A stretch of DNA of 11,638 nucleotides from positions 1-11,638 of the forward strand of contig CAJUJG010000071.1 of the NCBI GenBank assembly GCA_910586715.1, given 5' to 3'. The notes beneath the pieces were generated by a model. The model was not told the origin of the DNA, made no database searches, and worked only from the letters and a program-made list of their open reading frames with translations. Shown in pieces: positions 9,001-11,638 of the stretch. Origin of the DNA: an uncultured Lachnospiraceae bacterium (lineage in GTDB: Bacteria; Bacillota; Clostridia; Lachnospirales; Lachnospiraceae). The translations under genes and the position numbers were made by a program. The number at the start of each line of letters is the position of its first letter. The stretch's first letter is position 1.

Positions 9001-11490
9001 TACTACGAATTTGAGGCAGACGGATATGCAGAGTATACCGTTGTCGGAGCAAGCAGTATCCGCTATTCTGTACCTGACGAGCAGGGCAACGATTATATAA
9101 GCGGAACAACAGTAGTGCTTAAGGATAAGGAAAAACTCTTTATCACGGCATCAAAGGACGCGAAGCTTAAAGTCACAAAGAATGACATCACCAAACTTGA
9201 ACTTGGTGTTCAGTCTGGCGATGTGACATTGGAGAAGGGACAGAAAGCGATATTCTCCTACAACATTTATGAGGCAGACAGATATGCTTTCAAGACAACA
9301 TCAGACAAGGTGACAATCAGCGGTATATCAGGCAATGATGTAGACAAGAATGCTTATAAGGCAGGATGGTTTAACAGCAGAACATATACAGTTACAATTG
9401 TGAACAACACTGAGGAGACTGTTACATTTAAAGCATCAATAGAAAAGGTTGTTCCAACAGAGCTGACAGTAGGTACACCGAGTTCAGTGACAAAGAGTGA
9501 CAACAGCGATGAGTGCGTGTATTTCAGTTTCAAGGCAGATGAATCCGGCAGATATGTATTTACAAATGATGCCAAGGAGACTGTATACAGCAACCATAGC
9601 GACTTATGGACAAAAGCATGGTATATTGAGAAGTATACTGAAAGGAAAGAGAACGAGTTCTTATTGGTAGTAGGTGCAAAAGAGGGCTGCAACATCAGCG
9701 TAAACAAACTTAAACCGCAGACTGTCACTGTTTCCGAAACTGGAACAGACGTAGAAGTCAAGGCAGCAGATATTAACAGCAAATGGATTGCATTTACAGC
9801 TGAAAAGGAAGGCGAGTTTGAATTTACATTTACATCAGATGCAGCACTCACAATTAAGCGGTGGTATAGTCGGAAAGGAATAGAAGATTATAACTATGTA
9901 TCATCTCCATATAGCTGTACCGTCGGCAAGGGCAGTACAGTATACTTTGAGGTTGAGACATCCGAAGATATCAAAGTCAATGTAAAAGTTGCAATGACAA
10001 GTGAGACTGCGGAGTACAAGACGGGACAAAACAGCTTTGATGCGTCCGAAAAGGAATCAGCAGCATATTTTGTTGCGGAAGAGCCGGGCATATACGCACT
10101 GGGACTGGCACTGGAAACAGGCGATCATGTATATGTGGATACAGAGTCTGGTGATAGATACGGGCTATATGAAACTTCAACACGGTCCTATGCACTTGGA
10201 CAGGGAGAACGGTTAGATTTTACTCTGATTACTGGTGCAAAGGGAACATTGACAATCACAAAGGAATCATCTCTGGTTGAACTCAAGGAGGGTAAAGAGA
10301 CCCGTATTCCAAAAGGAAAGACATATATTAGATTTGAAGCCAATGATTGTGAGTATCAGATTACGTTTTCAGATACTGTTAAGAGTTTTATAAGGTATTA
10401 TGGGTCAGGAATAAATAGTAGCTTTACCACATATAGTTCTGTTAAAGAAATCATCAGTTACCTTGGTAATGAAGACAGCTCAGTAGTATACATGATGGTA
10501 GAGACAGATAAGCCTGTCACTCTCAAAGTGGAAGAACTACAATATGAAGAACAGGATCAGTGGGATTATGCATCATGGGAGCTGAATAAAGGAGAAGTAC
10601 GTATTATCAAGCTTTACGATGGCAGTGATTATTATAGCGCCGATTATAATATCGTTGTGGAAAGCAATAAGTCAGTTAAAGCAGAATGTAACCGTGGCTC
10701 TGGCTGGTATGGCGGACAGGAGATTAGCAATACAACATATGGTGAATTTAGACCGGGATCAACATACATTAGACTTACAGGATTGGATGATGATACGACA
10801 GTTAACTTGTATGCTCAACGCACAGCTTATGTACTAAACATGACAACTGGTGAGGCAAATGAATATGAAATTTGGGGTACAAGCGAAACATTCAGGTTTA
10901 CCCCATCTGTGTCAGGCACTTATAGGTTCCGCGTATATGGACCCGAACGTGCAGTTCTGAGAGACAGAGACGGCAACGAATTGACAGAAGCCACTGCTGA
11001 GTATGATGAAGAGGGAGAAATCATAACGATGTACCTCAATTGTGATATGAATGCATGGGAGGATGTAAAACTGACAGTTTATTATAATGATTACGCTGAG
11101 CAGGAACGTTATGCTTATGTATCTGTCAACAAGGAGACAACTGTGACTTTGAGTTCTTCTAATCCTGAATTTTCAGGCAATATCAGAACAGGTGAGCGTG
11201 TTACAGTCAACTTCGCTCCAGAAGAGTCAGGCACATATAACTGGCAGGTTCAGAATAAGACATCTGACAGTTCTCTATATGTGTATTCGTGGCTGAATGA
11301 TGATGAATGCTATGATGCGGAGATACCATATTACTATGACGATTTTGAGATGGCATCATGGAGTAACAAAATCCAGAGTGGTGAGACTCAATCTGTATAC
11401 TTAACTTGGGATAACTATGAAGAATACTCATCAACAGGTTATTTTACTATAAGAGTAACACAAGGAGAAGATGAACTGGCGAAACGCTGA
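1..11490 (+). CDS. Giant multidomain Ig-like/PPC-like repeat surface or secreted protein (5'-partial)
   Basis: A single uninterrupted frame of about 3,829 codons runs from the left edge to TGA at 11488-11490. The first possible start in view is GTG at base 7, but the frame is open before it (GAG GAA), no spaced ribosome binding site exists there, and no signal peptide follows. The true start and export signal are therefore probably upstream. From the GTG the order is: acidic Thr/Pro repeat stalk (1-65), four YDG/MBG-like modules (70-1150), an unassigned block (1150-1341), mixed Big_2-like and FN3-like domains (1342-2144), and 17 PPC-like repeats (2179-3827). There are only 14 cysteines and no internal hydrophobic helices, which fits an exported beta-rich rod. 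The last repeat runs straight into the stop with no LPxTG, SLH or membrane segment. No enzyme motif is visible. An adhesin, stalk or matrix role is inferred from architecture alone; I do not recognise a named gene. Confidence 0.96.
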   Translation, partial: EEVSASTEEPKQEETSAPVENTTQEETSAPVESTMQEGTSAPVETTTAEEEASTDELLQKAEGETAKLETVIKISLDDLNGFTRNQSVSEGYEYTTTYKEQSVFSSVKSSVKSAVTVQVDGEKKDALKEDPYLKLQYQSEKDGSYTDMDGLPTNAGKYRLRVYVNAVPELCGDAEEFVYFEITKAELKLNITGLVTVQPGTAISDFKKDVSENYKLTGESFSPDKIKTLTALDPADIKVYEFADAKKADTETTDTEFSTEKTYVVTVGVKFRDEAATGANYTITAEDYYIIEVGDLTETTVNVELKKPVDVRKYDPAKELNWEEIEKEYINTDSLTVTKTEGRGDSEKEVSIFAEGTNVREKLGAPAWYTREQTDNIEMPALDEETQFEADGYRYTKFDGNPKDVGEYYIVYTYPGETGKYKKAYSNAVQVSIDPASLAIEAADVVLKVGMNKDDVAKALMKAGYVLYNVKDGKTDTVYETKNQKDFFGVSYDNTNATQYFVPEFTLEQREELDKDQQTETEKWDEWGPYDEKNLTLGTADKKVEYRIVPTGYKVVYDSEGKKLLETELTDRTTNSAEKNYIVDMHVESAVTLGEFKETSIDTKAIVEAFKAKGGKVDNENSGSSVDNPLSTIYNQDLLFETRAEYKKAVVNGANVKDADPGITYTWEKADRDAYEKYITTAPDKDEETAKQDAKDALLDSFVPQSYWTHESSFISPVDAALYRLHIEYRDVDEEYMPSEAYIYFQIKQRAIITAAVKPYSQYADYGDLIQGITPNYGIIVLNENNDETTLDGAEVLPVDPVQEGVTYRVAAERKDKTSGNWVKATESESVFMEGESYRVSYTLDDMRGEIADGSIKWELSNKDELPPEITEVWDLKDHVLKWDNFTNRKSYNYEKGEWEYYSNVPGEVIFGSKDLELSVNSDITSSKVYDAEPAFKEVPQGFVTIKDKVTGEAVDYPVNADAENAVTLYWKWNTPYGNEEVAFDKVIYGGTYTLYAYFAGNDSYKAFDQPVKKADGSNYTFEITKRDISIAPSLEAKPAGELAQELVNAYEIRYDNVPQADEYAFQYGLDARYDWDNDEPVVYEGYAALSPNYTDDDDVQICKFDSKIYVDNKQIYGEYLRTNKEYTVKLDAALVFPYNVSYKVTWKPETKKIVDRGMAGISYTNFLKHEYEDGSIDPIGVDVYGANDADGAYTITPREGIPFAYKGYYQPLGDADNNPIPMDKNYIAFSVRVPREFLGNTSGSKFTDNAKRFVFENSVKAANGYVLKNSYPKTDNGVIDGYIDVLFPVALNSDNKAGVPDSDGKVETEPQFTITWEEGYADTFKLNLANAKLESNLRNAVSPKSLAFNGVQAKMAVGEEQQLDVKIKKAQLGDIVRINYRLADEKDKDVLHIDSETGRVTALKANKGAVTVEAYPVRLAEDGKTFEEIKAGKGVVKPAKTKITVTDVTAPAVKGVTVLDNASARVSYTVPDNGYRREIYVVETDKASVKSWTAQKFDTTIDEMKNGQWKDAGFAIKPVYLSNEKYYAAGNGFTVDSERYYDTAKKLFSINLRDMETANGTYVVYVRNVSAERVLEDGAQVTFSKAGTVKNFVTTLAKVQDVIPAFNVTSADDRKNPVGYYGYDEEGYVVQKYDKKDIADYTHNIQVSIPDNNVPVYLVDLSAKSAQVLVDGWFNEKASNPAADGGDYIKKTLPLKKTDKTLLTSYVDPKVTYAVTDTNTAPRLKNGKWEVTNPSKFAAISNSGKITFKGVDRNGLAQVYVWALTDNGKANYCLLYIGAVPDSITGKTAKMKVGDQLRLATLLEYKEGKAKVPGYRSGSIEITSTQEDIEKAGFELREAQDGEKINGEDCIAGEWIITAKAPTPTKNFALQIKDHSFVREPSDEAKTATVTLTASQLDPVKGLKAVYTDDKHITLNFAHAGNPEAFDIEVKDARGSIVYKKLTWNDDNKWVIRKDAADFMQRYQKSIIWNSELAYFEKTKTYAFTIDTDRLVRLSAYTISVTPVYEGQYLAKAVTAKAKTTNIPASYEDVDTYASGKGGQVIYYNGDGMGDYDWDNHGNQIAYYPYFTSGNTYTLSIDTDGNAKDRVTDTLTWKSSNTKVASIKANPGSYTATFKPVQQGVTTISVTSKITKKVIARWDVKVKAVGNGKGFGGDYEWTNTDSFYKDILAKWDPFYEGKLEVLTLTTPVQVSGNKDRTWVSFTAPVYGEYTFGGCQYTVYGSRNMDAESSSTNQIYKLEAGQTIYFRVTGTGTLSVTSHTDFTRLTVDNDKEHPLKVQLTQGASCAWIAFTAPEDNYYTFVGNGIGQYMQDNKQKPMSNNNSVGLKAGETIFIQANKGTLYVTYKKAAKILADKGSEEVTLTAKEKTQYIRFTAPASQDYIFEIPNDGVVDVKFYEATNNTALTVNDYFVAAKRLAADGDATEPTAPKTQKKTLYLEAGTTIIIEVSVNAMPANKTEVKAAVSVASSAVKELKTDAPQTVTKGTTATLSFKVPEASNAKYSFSSVSTAEGEAKVYGVMSYYNDEYKSVDLYDDSLEIKDGKASINDITIKTGDTIYIKVDASTEAADVKVSVSVKGSVGELTDSVSLTLTDDFEDSWYTFEAKSAGWYEFSASSAKAGDNGAHTVYVQSVSGIYSDDYARPYVNLTSSTDGTPSTQIVQLKAGDKVVLKASVARTVGNKDAKTDAALTVKKVSVTPINLGETKVSLNAKDSVNYYSFTAEKNDRYSVKWTPDTDTGDAEVKYGSELSGMTSLLSFNEYINIGKIYYFSVKQTGDKAVSGTLSVSNSSSGKKVLTVGKNDFELKENESAEYKFIVPADNALGYKLTVANTTTVGEGETADVYVDGNYVPAGETLCIPEQYWVKKDNSYEISVSGNGKAVKGSITVEAIAAVDFPADGNAKVTKAAPAWYQFSLTESGRYTFTKEDKDGTYTTFFTVGDDGRHNTVSDGKYVKIGTVIYAQVTTTSKDEKTAVVKKPEKIAPKTLALNTEVTVEAAEGKTVGYYEFEADGYAEYTVVGASSIRYSVPDEQGNDYISGTTVVLKDKEKLFITASKDAKLKVTKNDITKLELGVQSGDVTLEKGQKAIFSYNIYEADRYAFKTTSDKVTISGISGNDVDKNAYKAGWFNSRTYTVTIVNNTEETVTFKASIEKVVPTELTVGTPSSVTKSDNSDECVYFSFKADESGRYVFTNDAKETVYSNHSDLWTKAWYIEKYTERKENEFLLVVGAKEGCNISVNKLKPQTVTVSETGTDVEVKAADINSKWIAFTAEKEGEFEFTFTSDAALTIKRWYSRKGIEDYNYVSSPYSCTVGKGSTVYFEVETSEDIKVNVKVAMTSETAEYKTGQNSFDASEKESAAYFVAEEPGIYALGLALETGDHVYVDTESGDRYGLYETSTRSYALGQGERLDFTLITGAKGTLTITKESSLVELKEGKETRIPKGKTYIRFEANDCEYQITFSDTVKSFIRYYGSGINSSFTTYSSVKEIISYLGNEDSSVVYMMVETDKPVTLKVEELQYEEQDQWDYASWELNKGEVRIIKLYDGSDYYSADYNIVVESNKSVKAECNRGSGWYGGQEISNTTYGEFRPGSTYIRLTGLDDDTTVNLYAQRTAYVLNMTTGEANEYEIWGTSETFRFTPSVSGTYRFRVYGPERAVLRDRDGNELTEATAEYDEEGEIITMYLNCDMNAWEDVKLTVYYNDYAEQERYAYVSVNKETTVTLSSSNPEFSGNIRTGERVTVNFAPEESGTYNWQVQNKTSDSSLYVYSWLNDDECYDAEIPYYYDDFEMASWSNKIQSGETQSVYLTWDNYEEYSSTGYFTIRVTQGEDELAKR
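34..141 (+). repeat. 36-bp in-frame tandem repeat (3 copies) encoding a 12-residue Thr/Pro/Glu stalk
   Basis: Three head-to-tail 36-base units at 34-69, 70-105 and 106-141 encode QEETSAPVENTT, QEETSAPVESTM and QEGTSAPVETTT. The 15-base core coding SAPVE is identical in all three. Units 1 and 2 match at 31 of 36 bases, and units 2 and 3 at 30 of 36. A degenerate acidic stretch (AEEEASTDE) follows. Because the unit is a multiple of three, copy changes would lengthen or shorten the stalk without breaking the frame. Flexible acidic Thr/Ser/Pro segments like this commonly follow the signal peptide of exported Clostridia proteins, which supports placing the signal just upstream of the window. Confidence 0.93.
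214..576 (+). repeat. N-terminal module 1: YDG/MBG-like beta-domain
   Basis: Residues about 70-190. The core is the strand pair NAGKYRLRVYV (from 152) and YFEITKAELKLNI (from 177). This matches the bacterial MBG/YDG and Ig-like group 3 pattern 'aGtYtvtvtY ... FtItKaxLtI', in which a repeated beta-sandwich ends at a Lys-centred linker. It carries one of the few N-terminal cysteines (C169). It is followed by a beta-rich spacer (about 190-300) containing EKTYVVTVGVKF, which corresponds to the 'xYxVxxxL' strand found after the other modules. Family assignment is by motif resemblance only. Confidence 0.6.
928..1326 (+). repeat. N-terminal module 2: YDG/MBG-like beta-domain
   Basis: Residues about 308-440. 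It opens with VDVRKYDPAKEL (308-319), which resembles the 'K-Y-D-G' first strand of YDG domains. It ends with DVGEYYIVYTYPGETGKYKK and then VQVSIDPASLAIEA, equivalent to 'aGxYxLxVxY...FxIxKxxLxI' in the other modules, but with Asp-Pro replacing Thr-Lys. A long spacer (about 440-620) follows, containing KVEYRIVPTGYKV and a Trp/acidic segment around EKWDEWGPYDE. The start of this module is about 250 residues beyond that of module 1. Confidence 0.55.
1876..2262 (+). repeat. N-terminal module 3: YDG/MBG-like beta-domain
   Basis: Residues about 624-752. The recognisable strands are ITYTWEKAD, ALYRLHIEYRDVDEEYMPSE (719-738) and YIYFQIKQRAIITA (740-753). Compared with module 1 the glycine of 'aGxYxL' is replaced (DAALYRL), but the Tyr-Arg-Leu and the FxIK ending are kept. 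A Lys/Asp/Glu-rich insertion (about 670-698) sits inside it. The spacer that follows (753-905) includes GESYRVSYTL, again the 'xYxVxxxL' strand. Confidence 0.55.
2764..3096 (+). repeat. N-terminal module 4: YDG/MBG-like beta-domain (best-conserved copy)
   Basis: Residues about 920-1030. This is the clearest copy. SSKVYDAEPAF (924-934) resembles the YDG first strand 'KVYDGT'. VTLYWKWNTPYG is the middle strand, YGGTYTLYAYFAGNDSYKAF (987-1006) matches 'GtYtvtatYaGdxnYxa', and YTFEITKRDISIAP (1018-1031) is the closing strand and linker. The spacer that follows (1031-1150) contains a YDWDN motif and ends with NKEYTVKLDAAL and NVSYKVTW. Confidence 0.65.
3454..4029 (+). other. Unassigned domain block between the N-terminal modules and the Ig/FN3 section
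   Basis: Residues about 1150-1341. I do not recognise a family. The segment is rich in aromatic residues, Asp and Asn, and has alternating beta-strand patterns (YIAFSVRVPREFL, GYIDVLFPVAL, FTITWEEGYADTFKLNL). There is an Asp/Asn-rich loop, GDADNNPIPMDKN. It has no cysteine and no membrane segment. It interrupts two regular repeat regions, so it is a candidate for a distinct functional (for example binding) domain. That role is inferred only from its uniqueness within the protein. Confidence 0.4.
4030..4347 (+). other. Big_2-like bacterial Ig domain 1
   Basis: Residues about 1342-1447. The domain starts with PKSLAFNG and MAVGEEQQLDVKI, then VLHIDSETGRVTALKANKG and AVTVEAYPV, and closes with KTKITVTDV. 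This is the standard Big_2 order: 'l-x-v-G-xxxxL', then 'v-a-x-v-d-x-x-G-x-V-t-a-l-x-x-G-x-a-x-I-t-a', then a last 'xxxxVtV' strand. Its length suits the family, allowing for an insertion (about 1418-1437) before the last strand. Such domains are structural or adhesive modules in extracellular proteins. Confidence 0.8.
4348..4800 (+). other. Fibronectin-III-like domain 1 with insertion
   Basis: Residues about 1448-1598. It begins APAVKGVTVLDNASARVSYT, the usual 'P-x-V-x-g-l-x-v-x-x-x-x-x-a-x-V-x-w' opening of FN3-like domains in bacterial Ig chains. It ends with GTYVVYVRNVSAERVLEDGA and an AGTVKNFVTTL strand. At about 150 residues it is longer than a standard FN3 domain (about 90). The extra length (about 1480-1555) has many Lys and aromatic residues. 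Confidence 0.55.
4924..5343 (+). other. Big_2-like/Ig-like domain 2 (diverged)
   Basis: Residues about 1640-1779. The second half is recognisable: KVTYAVTDTN, then FAAISNSGKITFKGVDRNG followed by AQVYVWALTDNG and a final CLLYIGAV strand. This mirrors 'vaxVsxxGxvta...G...I.a'. The first half is atypical and carries an N-terminal extension (IQVSIPDNNVPVYLVDL). It contains C1772. Confidence 0.5.
5344..5688 (+). other. Ig-like domain 3 (diverged)
   Basis: Residues about 1780-1894. It opens with ITGKTAKMKVGDQLRLATLL, the same 'K-M-x-V-G-x-x-x-x-L' entry strand as Big_2-like domain 1. It then has IEITSTQEDIEKAGFELREA, WIITAKAPTPT and a terminal TATVTLTAS strand. The central 'G-x-V-t-a-l' signature is lost, so this is a weak Big_2 relative at best. 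It contains C1849. Confidence 0.45.
5689..6075 (+). other. Fibronectin-III-like domain 2
   Basis: Residues about 1895-2023. It starts with LDPVKGLKAVYTDDKHITLN, matching the FN3-like opening of the earlier domain (PAVKGVTVLDNASARVSYT). It continues with AFDIEVKDARGSIVYKKLTW and ends with LSAYTISVTPVYEGQYLAKA and a VTAKAKTTN strand. The 'Y-t-i-s-V-t-p-v' segment is typical of the F strand of FN3 domains. An insertion of about 35 residues (1940-1975) rich in Lys and Trp separates the two halves. Confidence 0.6.
6199..6438 (+). other. Big_2-like bacterial Ig domain 4
   Basis: Residues about 2065-2144. It shows TYTLSIDTDG, DTLTWKSSNTKVASIKANPG, TATFKPVQQGVTTISVTSK and a closing ARWDVKVKAV strand. 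The 'x-x-W-x-S-S-N-x-x-V-A-x-I' and 'G-x-x-x-I-x-V-x-S' signatures are hallmark Big_2 features, making this the most confident Ig assignment in the protein. A Trp/Asp/Lys-rich connector (2145-2178) joins it to the C-terminal array. Confidence 0.85.
6541..11487 (+). repeat. Array of 17 diverged PPC-like beta-sandwich repeats
   Basis: Residues about 2179-3827. Each unit has a front signature 'aromatic-x-x-F-[TEK]-[AV]-x-x-x-x-x-[YF]-x-[FV]' and a back signature 'L-x-[AV]-G-[ED]-T-I-Y-[IF]-x-V ... V-x-V'. The conserved front Phe (or equivalent) falls at residues 2200, 2288, 2370, 2488, 2598, 2715, 2810, 2908, 3002, 3085, 3175, 3263, 3355, 3443, about 3536, 3631 and 3736. Spacing is 82-118 residues, mean about 96. 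Examples are WVSFTAPVYGEYTF, WIAFTAPEDNYYTF, YFSFKADESGRYVF and FRFTPSVSGTYRF. The pattern resembles pre-peptidase C-terminal (PPC) domains, which are non-catalytic beta-sandwich appendages of secreted proteins. Units share little beyond these motifs, so the duplications look old. Units 10 (Tyr at 3085) and 15 (Leu at 3536) lack the Phe. The last unit ends directly at the stop. Confidence 0.8.
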
Positions 11491-11638
11491 TTAAGTGAAA
11501 CCAGCAATAACAAAATGAGGATGCCGCACGAATTGATTCGTGCGGCATTTTTATTTATTCTTCTCAAGGCTATTATTAGTTGCTATGTAAACGGTGGATA
11601 GCATGTACCTAGACCAAACCTGACAAATATGAGACAAT
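11491..11638. other. Intergenic region downstream of the giant gene
   Basis: These 148 bases hold no gene I can support. The first 30 are a short trailer, followed by the intrinsic terminator, then about 85 AT-rich bases with no ribosome binding site plus start codon in view. A CTGACA hexamer at 11620-11625 could be a -35 element for a gene beyond the right edge, but the matching -10 region would fall outside the window. Confidence 0.6.
11521..11552 (+). terminator. Rho-independent terminator
   Basis: A perfect 12-bp stem (ATGCCGCACGAA at 11521-11532 pairing with TTCGTGCGGCAT at 11537-11548) closes a TTGA tetraloop. A run of T follows, with T at 11548-11552 and then ATTTATT. It lies 30 bases after the stop codon, so it should end the giant gene's transcript. 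The opposite strand lacks an immediate T-run, so it works mainly in the + direction. Confidence 0.93.

Noticed and set aside
9354..9851. 165-codon open frame on the minus strand
   Set aside because: It lies wholly inside the giant gene opposite a well-patterned repeat region and has a Ser/Val/Thr-rich composition expected from the reverse complement of the coding strand. It has no recognisable domain.
11491..11601. In-frame readthrough extension past the TGA giving 36 more codons with a hydrophobic stretch (AAFLFILLKAIIS) resembling a C-terminal membrane anchor
   Set aside because: The hydrophobic stretch is encoded by the terminator's 3' arm, its T-rich tail and the AT-rich sequence beyond it, and there is no sign of recoding at the TGA. 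The resemblance is a by-product of the terminator.
11581..11603. 6-bp inverted repeat (TGCTAT ... ATAGCA) with an 11-base loop downstream of the terminator
   Set aside because: The stem is short and AT-rich, has no T-run or operator context, and is expected by chance in AT-rich intergenic DNA.

Overview
This 11.6-kb window is almost entirely one giant open reading frame on the + strand. It enters from the left edge already in frame and ends at a TGA at 11488-11490, giving at least 3,829 visible codons (roughly 420 kDa). An intrinsic terminator and about 90 bases of apparently empty sequence follow. I see no other credible protein gene, RNA gene, mobile element or CRISPR array. The sequence is moderately AT-rich, and the protein is a Lys/Glu/Asp/Thr/Tyr-rich, Cys-poor, all-beta mosaic of bacterial Ig-like modules. 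This suggests a low-to-mid-GC Clostridia bacterium, most likely a gut Lachnospiraceae-type organism. The taxonomic guess rests on style and composition only.

Layout of the protein, with residues numbered from the GTG at base 7 (that GTG is probably not the true start). (1) Residues 1-65 are an acidic Thr/Ser/Pro/Glu-rich stalk containing three 12-residue tandem repeats. (2) Residues about 70-1150 hold four large, diverged modules. Each has a YDG/MBG-like beta-domain ending in an 'aGxYxLxVxY...FxIxKxxLxI' signature, followed by a longer beta-rich spacer. (3) Residues about 1150-1341 are a block I cannot assign. (4) Residues about 1342-2144 alternate Big_2-like Ig domains with fibronectin-III-like domains. 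(5) Residues about 2179-3827 are an array of 17 diverged repeats of about 82-118 residues. Each follows the pattern 'aromatic-x-x-F-T-A-P-x-x-x-G-x-Y-x-F ... L-x-A-G-x-T-I-Y-I-x-V ... V-T-V', resembling pre-peptidase C-terminal (PPC)-like beta-sandwich domains.

The likely picture is a very long, rod-like extracellular protein (adhesin, stalk or matrix component) built from more than 25 beta-sandwich modules. No catalytic domain, LPxTG motif, S-layer-homology repeat or C-terminal transmembrane helix is visible. The signal peptide and any anchor must therefore lie upstream of the window, or the protein is released. The strong terminator right after the stop makes this the last, or only, gene of its transcript. 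The most interesting signals are the 17-unit PPC-like array, the four giant N-terminal modules, the unassigned block between them and the Ig/FN3 section, and the absence of a recognisable C-terminal anchor.
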